From Mycobacterium kyorinense (lineage in GTDB: Bacteria > Actinomycetota > Actinomycetes > Mycobacteriales > Mycobacteriaceae): 32,036 nucleotides of DNA. The notes under the pieces are model-generated. The model worked only from the letters and a program-made list of their open reading frames with translations, searched no databases and had not been told where the DNA came from. A program made the translations under genes and the position numbers. Every line of letters begins with the position of its first letter. Within the stretch, counting starts at the first letter, position 1. Shown here in pieces: positions 14,389-21,510 of the stretch. The stretch covers positions 1 to 32,036 of the forward strand of contig NZ_LQPE01000115.1 of the NCBI RefSeq assembly GCF_002101735.1, given 5' to 3'.

Positions 14389-14780
14389 GTCCACCGCTCC
14401 CTCTGTGGCGCGAGCGGGCGCTCGGGGTCGAGGTGCCATACGTAATCGCCTGATTCCTCACGCAGCCGTCCGTCAACGACGCGGAAGCCGAACAGGGCGC
14501 CGTCCTCGCCGTCAAACCGGACATACGACCCGTCAGTGGCGAATCTGCCTAGAATCTCTAGTAATTGATCCGTGCCCGACAAATACTTCTCGCGGTGGTG
14601 GCCGAGGCTGAACCACTGATCCGGGTCTTCTTCGCAGTCCTCGAAACAGGTGATGTCCTCAACTGCATCTGCCAGGCTTGCATAGCTGCCGAACTCGGCC
14701 TCGACCGCTGCCAGCGCGGTGGGAACCTGGTCGGCTGGGATCGTGAAGTCGACATCAACCGTGTACGCATCGTATCCCAT
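14385..14780 (-). CDS. Hypothetical protein (131 aa)
   Basis: ATG 14780 overlaps the stop of the 50-residue gene upstream (TGATG) with GGGGAG five bases before it. Starts MGYDAYTVDVDFTIPADQVP; contains an acidic central stretch (TCFEDCEEDPDQWFS) and a repeated strand pattern (YVRFDGEDGALFGFRVVDGR, LREESGDYVWHLD). Acidic and single-domain; no known family. Middle gene of the module 3 operon. Confidence 0.75.
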   Translation of the reverse strand: MGYDAYTVDVDFTIPADQVPTALAAVEAEFGSYASLADAVEDITCFEDCEEDPDQWFSLGHHREKYLSGTDQLLEILGRFATDGSYVRFDGEDGALFGFRVVDGRLREESGDYVWHLDPERPLAPQRERWT

Positions 14781-14932
14781 CACCGCTCCCCTTTCACCGA
14801 ATCACTCTGCGCCACTTGCGTGTTGCCGCTCGCCGCCACACGGGAGTAGGAGCCGGCGCGCCCACTTCTCGGCTGGCGCGATCTTGGGTTCACCGGGTCG
14901 GCGATACTCGCCGGCGCGAAATGTTGACTCAT
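14780..14932 (-). CDS. Small leader-proximal protein (50 aa)
   Basis: ATG 14932 lies nine bases after AAGGGGC of the conserved leader and the frame ends in a TGATG overlap with the next gene. It reads MSQHFAPASIADPVNPRSRQ and continues Ser/Arg/Gly-rich and probably disordered. The position directly behind the start-associated hairpins and the coupled end argue that it is translated, perhaps mainly to couple the downstream genes. Confidence 0.55.
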   Translation of the reverse strand: MSQHFAPASIADPVNPRSRQPRSGRAGSYSRVAASGNTQVAQSDSVKGER

Positions 14933-14942
14933 CGATACTTTG

Positions 14943-15041
14943 CCCCTTCCTGGGCTCGTGTCCCGGCTACCGGCCGGGACTTTCTTTGTTGTTGTCGGCG
15001 ATTTCTCGCCGACGCCAACACTTTAACTATCGCCACCGACA
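14943..15041 (-). promoter_or_regulatory. Expression module 3 with +1 operator
   Basis: Minus strand: TGTCGG (15041-15036) exactly 10 bp before TAAAGT (15025-15020). Leader about 81 nt to ATG 14932. Just after the predicted start lies a perfect inverted repeat GTCGGCGA-N4-TCGCCGAC (15013-14994), whose half-site repeats the promoter box. Hairpin GTCCCGGC, CGGTA, GCCGGGAC at 14980-14960, then GCCC-AGGAAG-GGGC with the ribosome site. Confidence 0.8.
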
Positions 15042-15065
15042 GCATTCGGCGCGCGCTGCGCCGGT

Positions 15066-15344
15066 TTAGAAGGGGCTGTTCTGCACGGCAATTCCGCCGC
15101 CTGCCCACTCTTCCGGCGACATCGACCACGCCCACACGCCCGGCCGATCCGGGCGTACCGGGCCGTGTTCGGGTCCGAGTTGTTCTAGCTCGGCTCGGCA
15201 TGCTGGGCATCTGTCCGTGGCCGCGTCGGGCCCGTAGAAGCGCAGGTAGGTGCTGTTGCGGCATACCGCTACGCGCACTCGGTTCGCGGTGGTCTGCGCT
15301 GCCGTGAGCGAAGTAGCGGTATTGACACTGGTTGTGATGGTCAT
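15066..15344 (-). CDS. Hypothetical protein with CPAC motif (92 aa)
   Basis: ATG 15344 is eight bases after AAGGGGC of module 4. A Thr/Ala-rich N-terminus is followed by VRVAVCRNSTYLRFYGPDAA, then RCPACRAELEQLGPEHG. The three Cys and a His may form a small metal site. The C-terminus is Trp/Pro-rich (GVWAWSMSPEEWAGGG). No family recognised. Stands as a single gene between modules 3 and 4. Confidence 0.7.
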   Translation of the reverse strand: MTITTSVNTATSLTAAQTTANRVRVAVCRNSTYLRFYGPDAATDRCPACRAELEQLGPEHGPVRPDRPGVWAWSMSPEEWAGGGIAVQNSPF

Positions 15345-15353
15345 CGTTTCCAG

Positions 15354-15462
15354 CCCCTTCCTGGGCTCACGTCCCGGCTACCGGCCGGGACTCTCCTCAA
15401 TGGTTGCCGCTCAAGCGTTCTCGTTTGAACCGGCCCCCTCATACTATGACCACCCACCGACA
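15354..15462 (-). promoter_or_regulatory. Expression module 4
   Basis: Minus strand: TTGTCGGTGGG with TGTCGG at 15462-15457, exactly 10 bp before TAGTAT (15446-15441); leader about 90 nt. Hairpin GTCCCGGC, CGGTA, GCCGGGAC at 15391-15371, then GCCC-AGGAAG-GGGC with the ribosome site for ATG 15344. The whole leader is a close copy of module 2. Confidence 0.8.
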
Positions 15463-15489
15463 ACCACTTCCCTGGCCGACCCGGGCCGC

Positions 15490-16818
15490 TCACACGGCGT
15501 TGGTGCGCAAAATCTGGTCGAATACCGCTGCGGCAGCATCCACGTCATCCTCACCGGCATGACCCTCTAGCACCGCCTCGGTCTGCTCATCGACTAGCAC
15601 CGTCAGGTGGCAGCGATGCCGGGACAGCATCACGCACAAACGGCTCGCGTCGAGCGAAAACCCTTCGGGGATACGTTTTCCCACCATCGGATGCACCGCC
15701 ACCGCCGCTGCACGCTCAAGCCCCTGCAGGGCGTTGGCGGTGCCGACGAGCACGCCGGGGAACTCTCCGAGGGTGGCGCGGATCGCGGCGGCTTGCGCCA
15801 CGTGGGGCACCACGACGGCGATATCGGACTCCCCCAGCGGGCGGCTACCCGCCGCCGTGGTCACGGTGGCACCATCGAGCAGTTCACGCACCCGTCCGAC
15901 CGTGGCGTCGATGACCGATTGCGACGTAGGCCCGTTGGCGGCAGAGACGGCGCGGTGCGACAACTCCGGCAACTGAACGCCATCGAAGGTTAGGTGCTCG
16001 TCGGGACGCCGGGATGTGAACGGCAACTCGGGGTAGAACGCAGATTGCACCAGCGCGGTCGTCGCGGGTCCGAGCCGCCAGGTGTAGCGCAACGCGATGA
16101 TGCTCACCGCGTTGCGGTGCGCTGCGGCCAACGCTTGCGGGCTGGGCAAGTGTGGCCCGGTCGGGCTGTCGGCCCACCGCGAAGTGTCTCCGGTGACCAC
16201 CGGAGCGATCTGTCCCGGATCGCCCACCAGGACCAAGGTCGCGTTTTTCGCCATCGAACCCAACGCGCACAAGTCGCCGTAGGTGCATTGGTAGGCCTCG
16301 TCCACAATCAACAGATCTGCACCGAGTCGATCCGGTTCGGATACAAGCCATTTCGCGGTTGTCGCAACACGTACCGCGCCGCCGCTGGCGGGCCACACGT
16401 CGTACTTGTTCCCGATGATCGGGCAGTCGCCCACATCGGGGCGCGGCCCGCCGGTTTTCCACAGCACGCCGACCTTGTCGCGGTCGCCGACCGCGGCCAG
16501 ACGGCGGGCGATATCGGTGGCTTGCGCCCTGGTTTGGGCCGCGATCCCCACGCGCAGCCCGCCCCGATGCGCTAGCAGCGCCGCCAAAAGCACTGTCAGT
16601 CTGGTCTTTCCGCTTCCCGGCGGAGAAGGAACGACGACAGCCGGGGCACCACCCCACGCGGCCAGAACGATCTGCGCGGTGACAGGATCGGCCAGCAATT
16701 CCTGCCCCGGGTAACCAGTCACCGGGCGTGTGGCCGGGCGCGCGGCGGTGTCGTCTTGTGTCCCGGCCGCGGCGGCAGGCGTCGATACCCGATTGTTGAG
16801 CGGCTTAAATGCACGCAT
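15490..16818 (-). CDS. Superfamily 1 helicase (442 aa)
   Basis: Complete set of SF1 motifs: Walker A SPPGSGKT (65-72), motif Ia IAAQTRAQA (92-100), Walker B IVDEAYQ (171-177), motif III VGDPGQIAP (198-206), RYTWRL (244-249), VGTANALQGLERA (motif V, about 365) and CVMLSRHRCHLTVLVDE (motif VI, about 395-410). DEAYQ and the compact size suggest an SF1B/Upf1- or Dda-like ATPase acting on DNA or RNA. The N-terminal 30 residues are likely disordered. ATG 16818 is six bases after AAGGGGC of module 5. Upstream neighbours (390-residue unknown, VWA, MoxR) share the same leader type and are likely co-regulated. Confidence 0.85.
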   Translation of the reverse strand: MRAFKPLNNRVSTPAAAAGTQDDTAARPATRPVTGYPGQELLADPVTAQIVLAAWGGAPAVVVPSPPGSGKTRLTVLLAALLAHRGGLRVGIAAQTRAQATDIARRLAAVGDRDKVGVLWKTGGPRPDVGDCPIIGNKYDVWPASGGAVRVATTAKWLVSEPDRLGADLLIVDEAYQCTYGDLCALGSMAKNATLVLVGDPGQIAPVVTGDTSRWADSPTGPHLPSPQALAAAHRNAVSIIALRYTWRLGPATTALVQSAFYPELPFTSRRPDEHLTFDGVQLPELSHRAVSAANGPTSQSVIDATVGRVRELLDGATVTTAAGSRPLGESDIAVVVPHVAQAAAIRATLGEFPGVLVGTANALQGLERAAAVAVHPMVGKRIPEGFSLDASRLCVMLSRHRCHLTVLVDEQTEAVLEGHAGEDDVDAAAAVFDQILRTNAV

Positions 16819-16825
16819 CCAATGG

Positions 16826-16970
16826 CCCCTTTCCGGGCTCGCATCCCGGCTACCGGCCGGGACTTTCGTTCAATCAACCGGGGAAAACCCTTATCCCCGT
16901 TCAACACCGAACGTTACCGCAGCCCACCGACAAGCCGCGCCCACCGACAAGCCGCGCCCACCGAACCGCG
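16826..16970 (-). promoter_or_regulatory. Expression module 5 with triplicated box
   Basis: Minus strand: TTGTCGGTGGG with TGTCGG at 16932-16927, exactly 10 bp before TAACGT (16916-16911); leader about 86 nt to ATG 16818. The box is part of a 17-bp direct repeat present in two full copies and one shortened copy (16924-16970). Hairpin GTCCCGGC, CGGTA, GCCGGGAT at 16863-16843 (terminal G-U pair), then GCCC-GGAAAG-GGGC. Confidence 0.8.
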
Positions 16971-16979
16971 CACAGCGGA

Positions 16980-18152
16980 CTACTCGGTTTCTGCCGCCGC
17001 GATCAGCACATCGAGCGGCACTTCGCGGCTAAACCTGCCGGGCGTCTTGCCCGCGGTGATCCATGACTCTTTGCTGGTCAACAACCGCCGATAGTTGTAC
17101 AGATCGGAGTTGACCCGCCGACTGTTCGGGGCGGCAGGCATCAGCGACACCCATTCGCCCGCATTGGGTCGAGCTTCGGCCCGCACTCCGCTCACGGTCA
17201 GGTGCAGCGCGCCGTCGACGGCCTCGGTGGCGGTGATTTCCCCGACGAACGGCCACGACCGATCGAAGCTGTCGATCCCGTTGGGCCAGCCGCGAACCTG
17301 CGCGCCTTCCCGTAGCCGTGAATCCATCCGCTCGCAGGCCACCGTGAACCGTGTCCCGGTGTGATCGACGACCACCCCCCCGGTCACGGTGCCGGTGTGT
17401 ACGGCGCGGTGTCGCCACAGCCTGTCCTCGAGCAGAACCGATTCCCACAGTTCGGCGGCGTTGCAGCGCCGCCGCAAACCCAGCGCGGCCGTGGCCGGCG
17501 AATCGGGCACGGCCCAGTCTCCCCCGTCGCTGAACCGTTTCCCGGCGCTGCGGTAGGTGTAGTGGTCGTCCTCAAGCACCGGGGCCAAGCTGTCGATCGG
17601 TTCCCCGGACGCCAGAATCGCCGCCCACTGCCCCAATCCCGCGACACCTTCAGCGACGCCGAAAACGCGCCGCCAGTACGCGGCGGCGCGCTCGTCACCG
17701 GGCACCCCGCCGGTGATGTAGCGCTGACGCGAATGGGCCAACAGGTTGATCACGGCCCCGGTTCCCGGGTATCCGGTGCGGTCGAGCCACCATCCGACAA
17801 CCGCCGACGCCTCGGCTACCGCCCGGTCGCCGTCGAGGCGCAGCGCCCGCGCAGCACCCGCCAACACGGTCATGGTCGCCGCATCGGGAACGACGAGCTG
17901 GCGGGCAGTCTCACCATCGAAGCGCGCCCTGGCTGCGTGCAGCGCGGCCATGACGGCCGCTGCCCCGGTGACGGTGACCGCCGGGCCGGTGATGGTCGCG
18001 ATGGTTGCGCTCACCGTGTCACCATCACGGCTGGCATGCACCAGCAGTGAATCGGCCGAAAGCGTGAACAGTGGTCGCGCTACCCGCAATACAGGCTGCC
18101 CCACCTGGGCGGCGTACAACCGCTGGGCCAGGTCATAGAACTCGACGGTCAC
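16980..18152 (-). CDS. Conserved-looking hypothetical protein (390 aa)
   Basis: GTG 18152 overlaps the stop of the 59-residue gene (GTGA). No known domain seen. The first 100 residues are strand-rich (LFTLSADSLLVHASRDGDTV) with an Ala-rich helix; the middle is helical with Trp/Arg (AAYWRRVFGVAEGVAGLGQW) and a dense region near 205-240; the last 130 residues again look beta-rich (GVVVDHTGTRFTVACERMDS, GEITATEAVDG) and may be an OB/SH3-like part. Placement between the helicase and the MoxR/VWA pair, under the same leader, suggests a partner of that machinery. This is inference. Confidence 0.8.
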   Translation of the reverse strand: MTVEFYDLAQRLYAAQVGQPVLRVARPLFTLSADSLLVHASRDGDTVSATIATITGPAVTVTGAAAVMAALHAARARFDGETARQLVVPDAATMTVLAGAARALRLDGDRAVAEASAVVGWWLDRTGYPGTGAVINLLAHSRQRYITGGVPGDERAAAYWRRVFGVAEGVAGLGQWAAILASGEPIDSLAPVLEDDHYTYRSAGKRFSDGGDWAVPDSPATAALGLRRRCNAAELWESVLLEDRLWRHRAVHTGTVTGGVVVDHTGTRFTVACERMDSRLREGAQVRGWPNGIDSFDRSWPFVGEITATEAVDGALHLTVSGVRAEARPNAGEWVSLMPAAPNSRRVNSDLYNYRRLLTSKESWITAGKTPGRFSREVPLDVLIAAAETE

Positions 18153-18328
18153 CGCTGGACCTTCCCGGCGCGGCGGGCCATGTCCCAGCCGTGGCGCAGC
18201 GCCTCGGCCGCTGAACCGACAGGCGCAGCATCGTCTCCTGTGGTGTCCTCGACGGTCAGGCCGGTGCCGGCGAGGATGCGCTGCGCATAGGCCATGAGTC
18301 GTTGATCGATGCCGACCGTTTCTGCCAT
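18149..18328 (-). CDS. Small protein before the 390-aa gene (59 aa)
   Basis: ATG 18328 lies eight bases after AAGGGGC of module 6 and the frame ends in a GTGA overlap. Sequence MAETVGIDQRLMAYAQRILA, an acidic linker, then a helix GSAAEALRHGWDMARRAG. Too short for family assignment; amphipathic helices suggest an oligomerising or adaptor peptide. Confidence 0.65.
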   Translation of the reverse strand: MAETVGIDQRLMAYAQRILAGTGLTVEDTTGDDAAPVGSAAEALRHGWDMARRAGKVQR

Positions 18329-18337
18329 TGCGGTCTG

Positions 18338-18436
18338 CCCCTTCCCGGGCTCGCGCCCCGGCTACCGGCCGGGACTATCAGGTGGTATGCCGCCTTTCGG
18401 CGGAACATGTTCAGACCATAACAGCCCCCACCGACA
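18338..18436 (-). promoter_or_regulatory. Expression module 6
   Basis: Minus strand: TTGTCGGTGGG with TGTCGG at 18436-18431, exactly 10 bp before TATGGT (18420-18415); leader about 80 nt. An extra hairpin CCGCC-N4-GGCGG (18403-18390) precedes the conserved one. Main hairpin GTCCCGGC, CGGTA, GCCGGGGC at 18375-18355 keeps pairing through a U-G wobble; then GCCC-GGGAAG-GGGC with the ribosome site. Confidence 0.8.
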
Positions 18437-18482
18437 AGACCGCCCCGCCAGCGTGCGGCGGGGCGGTCCAGTCGCGGGCTCG

Positions 18483-19805
18483 CTAGGCCGCGCGGGAAAG
18501 GCGTTGTCCCGCACCGGATGGAACGTTCACCGTCACTGCGAACTCCGGTGTGCATTGCGCCAAACCAGCATTGCCGATGACCACGCAAATCAACTGTGCC
18601 CGCCCGGCCGTTTCCGGCCACGGAGTCAGTCCGTCGGAGCAGACGATCACCACGTCAGGTACGGGACGCAGCGCCTCGGCGGCAGCGATCCCGATCCGCA
18701 TATCGGTGCCACCACCGCCGATCAGCGCAATGTCCTCAACCCGCGATACCCGTTGCGGGGCAGACGCCGCGGCATCGACGGTCAACACCACCAGCCGTTC
18801 GCGAGCCACGCCCGATGTGCGGAGAACACCTTTGATTTCCGACAGCGCCGCAGCCAGATCGGCCGGACTCATCGAACCTGATGTGTCCACCACAACAGCC
18901 ACCGTGATCTTCGGGCCGCGCAGACCGGGGAACAACACATCCCGCGAACGCCGCGACGGACGTACCAGGCTGTAATCGGTACGGCCAGCCGCTTCGGCGA
19001 TCACCCGCCGAATCGACACCCGCAAAACACGATTCCACGGCACCACCGGTGGAGCCAACACGGCATCGGCCCAGCGCCGCACACCGGCCGGAACCGTGCC
19101 CCGCCCGGACGCGACCGCCGACGCAACCGCTTCGGCGACCGCTTGGCGAATCCCGTCCGCCGTTGCCGGGTCGATCCCGCGCCGCCCGCCGATCACGTCA
19201 GCGGCCCCCAGCTCACCAGGCACCGGATCACAACCCGACCCCGACCCGCAACCCGGCCCGTCCTCACCGGATTCCGCGCCATCCGCGCCGTGCGACCCAC
19301 CGCCACCGGACTGCTGCCCGCCAGCACCGCCAGCGGCGTCCTGATCGCGCATCAGCGCGGCGTAGTAGTCCTCGCCTAACCCGCCACGGGGCTGGCCGAG
19401 CGCCTCGGGTGTCACCGGATCGATCGGGAACACCAGACCGGCGTCGAGCAGATCGTCATTGATCTCCGCATCACCGGCGTAATTCCACGCAATCTGAGAC
19501 AACGGTTGCGGCAGCGCATCCGCGCGGCCAGCGTGATCGCGCAACAGGTGACTCGTCTCGTGCAGCAACGCCGTCGCCGTTTTCTGCGGACCCCACACCT
19601 GATCGCCGACAAGCACCGCCGGATCCATGTAGAGCCGCCAGCTACGGTCCACCGCAAAGGTTCCCAGCCCCGGCGCTGCAACCGGTATCACCGAAAACAG
19701 CCCATCGGCGAAATACCACATCCGGTCAAAGGCAACCAGATTCGCGGTGTGATACGCGCGGAGTTCATCGCCGGTCAGCTCACGCACCGCCGTCACCGCG
19801 CTCAT
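18483..19805 (-). CDS. VWA-domain protein with HExxH metallopeptidase-like N-terminus (440 aa)
   Basis: ATG 19805 overlaps the stop of the AAA gene (ATGA); the longer open frame upstream is its shadow. Residues 60-120 contain HETSHLLRDH (HExxH at 82-86) and a following GDAEINDD, as in the DUF2201 putative metallopeptidase domain. A Gly/Ser/Asp linker (155-200) leads to a VWA-like domain with DTSGSMS (MIDAS, 307-313), GGGGTDMR (363-370) and CSDGLTPWP (389-397). VWA proteins of this kind work with MoxR ATPases, using the VWA part to recruit or remodel a target. It may act as a protease or metal-dependent chaperone partner here. Confidence 0.85.
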   Translation of the reverse strand: MSAVTAVRELTGDELRAYHTANLVAFDRMWYFADGLFSVIPVAAPGLGTFAVDRSWRLYMDPAVLVGDQVWGPQKTATALLHETSHLLRDHAGRADALPQPLSQIAWNYAGDAEINDDLLDAGLVFPIDPVTPEALGQPRGGLGEDYYAALMRDQDAAGGAGGQQSGGGGSHGADGAESGEDGPGCGSGSGCDPVPGELGAADVIGGRRGIDPATADGIRQAVAEAVASAVASGRGTVPAGVRRWADAVLAPPVVPWNRVLRVSIRRVIAEAAGRTDYSLVRPSRRSRDVLFPGLRGPKITVAVVVDTSGSMSPADLAAALSEIKGVLRTSGVARERLVVLTVDAAASAPQRVSRVEDIALIGGGGTDMRIGIAAAEALRPVPDVVIVCSDGLTPWPETAGRAQLICVVIGNAGLAQCTPEFAVTVNVPSGAGQRLSRAA

Positions 19806-20932
19806 GCCGCACTCCCCTGCGAGTCGTCGGCCATCAGACCGGCAGCGATCAAAATGGGAATAAACGCGCGCGCAGCCGCAGGAGGCTTCTGAGCGTCCAC
19901 CGGCATAACCTTGCCCAGCGCACGCGCCGCAGCCGCCGCCACATCTGGACGGCCAGCCTTCGCGCACGCCGCCAGCGGCTGCCACGCCCGCCGCCACATC
20001 TCCTGCGTCCCAGCCTGCGCAGCCAACGTGGCGACCCCGTTCAGCACGGCCCACAACCGGTCAGGGCGTTCCTGCGCCCAATCCACAATGGACGGGTCGG
20101 CGATGACCGCAGCAGGGTCGGGAAGGTCGCGGGAGTTGAGCCATTTTAGGAACTCTCGACCCGCCGCAACACCGACCAACCCAAACACAGCGGCCTGGAC
20201 AGCCGCCACGTCGTCGGCCCGCAGACGCGCCAGCACAGCGGTCAACATGTCCCAGGTCCGGTCAGACGGCCATGCACCACCCAACTCGGCATCACTGTCG
20301 GGACGTGCGTTGCGCAACAACGCAGGCCGCGCCGTCACAAACGCTGTCACCGCCGCGACCAGCGAGGACACATGCGCCTCAGTGGGTACGACCGCGCGTG
20401 ACGCCGGAACCGCTTTCCAGCCGGTGATCATGCCCTCAACCCACTCCTCGACCGTGGGTTCGTAATCGACATGGCAGAATCGGTTGGCCATCGGTGGGGC
20501 CAATTCGTAACCGCCAGCGGACAATTCGGGCGGATTCGCCGCCGCGAAAACCCACACATCCTCGGGAAGCCGCAGGTCCTCGCCGACCATCTTGTCCAGC
20601 GCGACTGCCAGCATTGCACCCTGAGTGCTCGCCGGCACGGTCGTCAGTTCCTCGAGCAGCAGGATTCCCTTACCCGCTGCCACCAGCCGCTTAGCCCACG
20701 CTTTCGGCTCCGTGCGCACCCCATTACCCGCCGGGTCGATATAGGGAAGCCCCACGAAATCAGTTGGGTCACTGTGCGATCCGGTAACTATCTCGACCGG
20801 CAGATCATAGGCCGCACCCAGCGACCGCACCAGTGACGACTTGCCCATGCCCGGACCTGACCGAAGCAGCAGCGGCACACCTGCCCGCCCACACGCTTCC
20901 ATCAGCGTCACACACGTTGCGGTATCAGTCAT
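19802..20932 (-). CDS. MoxR-type AAA+ ATPase (376 aa)
   Basis: Walker A GPGMGKSS (26-33), Walker B ILLLEELTT (90-98) and sensor 1 AAANPPELSAG (130-140), followed by MANRFCHVDYEPTVEEW and a long helical C-terminal part. The order fits the MoxR/AAA_5 family, which assemble hexamers and act as chaperones for VWA proteins. ATG 20932 is six bases after AAGGGGC of module 7 (TTG 20935 would be too close). Coupled to the VWA gene by a four-base overlap. Confidence 0.88.
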   Translation of the reverse strand: MTDTATCVTLMEACGRAGVPLLLRSGPGMGKSSLVRSLGAAYDLPVEIVTGSHSDPTDFVGLPYIDPAGNGVRTEPKAWAKRLVAAGKGILLLEELTTVPASTQGAMLAVALDKMVGEDLRLPEDVWVFAAANPPELSAGGYELAPPMANRFCHVDYEPTVEEWVEGMITGWKAVPASRAVVPTEAHVSSLVAAVTAFVTARPALLRNARPDSDAELGGAWPSDRTWDMLTAVLARLRADDVAAVQAAVFGLVGVAAGREFLKWLNSRDLPDPAAVIADPSIVDWAQERPDRLWAVLNGVATLAAQAGTQEMWRRAWQPLAACAKAGRPDVAAAAARALGKVMPVDAQKPPAAARAFIPILIAAGLMADDSQGSAA

Positions 20933-20939
20933 CAAATTG

Positions 20940-21039
20940 CCCCTTCCGGGCTCACGTCCCGGCTACCCGCCGGGACTCTGTTCGGTGATTGTCGGCGATC
21001 TCTCACCGACATCCCTGACACTACAACAGGGGTCCGACA
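20940..21039 (-). promoter_or_regulatory. Expression module 7 with +1 operator
   Basis: Minus strand: TTGTCGG with TGTCGG at 21039-21034, exactly 10 bp before TAGTGT (21023-21018); leader about 79 nt to ATG 20932. Downstream of the -10 is an inverted repeat TGTCGGTGA-N4-TCGCCGACA (21011-20990, one mismatch), at nearly the same place as in module 3. Hairpin GTCCCGGC, GGGTA, GCCGGGAC at 20976-20956, then GCCC-GGAAG-GGGC. Confidence 0.8.
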
Positions 21040-21044
21040 AGTCT

Positions 21045-21261
21045 CTGACCAGCCACAACGCCCGCATATGGGGTTCTCCCCGAATAAACTTTGCTTGCGC
21101 GTTCAGCCCCTGTACCAGGCGCGGCAGCGTTCGCTGTTGTCTCGTTTTCGTCGATTCGCCTTCGGCGCGGTCCGCGCTAGCTCTTGCCCGTCCTTATCGC
21201 CTAACGCTGGCGATGCTGCTGTTGACCGCAATTTTTCAGGAGTGGAGATTAAGCGGGACGG
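21045..21261. other. Gene-free spacer
   Basis: About 215 bp with lower GC than the neighbours, between the module 7 promoter and the toxin-like gene. A plus-strand frame exists but has no ribosome site or protein-like composition. No convincing hairpin terminator. Confidence 0.4.
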
Positions 21262-21507
21262 TTAGAGCGCGACCAGTCGGAGGATGATGATCGTCACGTT
21301 CTGCTGCACCACGGCATACGTGATGAATCCCATGCCGTCGCCGAAAGTCGTCGTCCAGTGATCGGTGGCCTTGTCGTAGCTGCCGTAACCCTCGGGATCA
21401 TCGCGAATCAGGTCGATCTTGGCGTCGATCAGCCGCTGCGTTTCGGGTGGAAACGAGTCGTACTGCCGTTGTGGAAAGTCTGGCCACACAACCCGGTAGC
21501 GGGCCAT
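21262..21507 (-). CDS. RelE/ParE-like toxin (81 aa)
   Basis: Length and pattern fit RelE/ParE mRNA interferase-fold proteins: YRVVWPDFPQRQYDSF (first strand and helix), a helix with RLIDAKIDLIRDDPEG, and C-terminal strands GMGFITYAVVQQNVTIIILR. ATG 21507 is four bases after the stop of the DUF6247-like gene. Family toxins cleave mRNA at the ribosome or inhibit gyrase. The gene order antitoxin-toxin is typical. Confidence 0.75.
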   Translation of the reverse strand: MARYRVVWPDFPQRQYDSFPPETQRLIDAKIDLIRDDPEGYGSYDKATDHWTTTFGDGMGFITYAVVQQNVTIIILRLVAL

Positions 21508-21510
21508 TAA

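Noticed and set aside
13580..14611. 343-codon plus-strand frame
   Set aside because: Runs opposite several well-supported minus-strand genes with overlapping starts and stops and crosses a terminator hairpin; composition is Ser/Arg/Thr-rich noise.
16924..16970. CRISPR-like repeat array
   Set aside because: Only three short direct repeats without spacers; part of a promoter.
19806..20054. N-terminal extension of the VWA gene
   Set aside because: It is the antisense-frame shadow within the MoxR gene; ATG 19805 with the ATGA overlap is the natural start.
4177..20977. Seven repeated hairpins as intrinsic terminators or REP elements
   Set aside because: They lie immediately before start codons, contain the ribosome site, and are always preceded by a promoter-like pair at constant spacing, with no U-tract.
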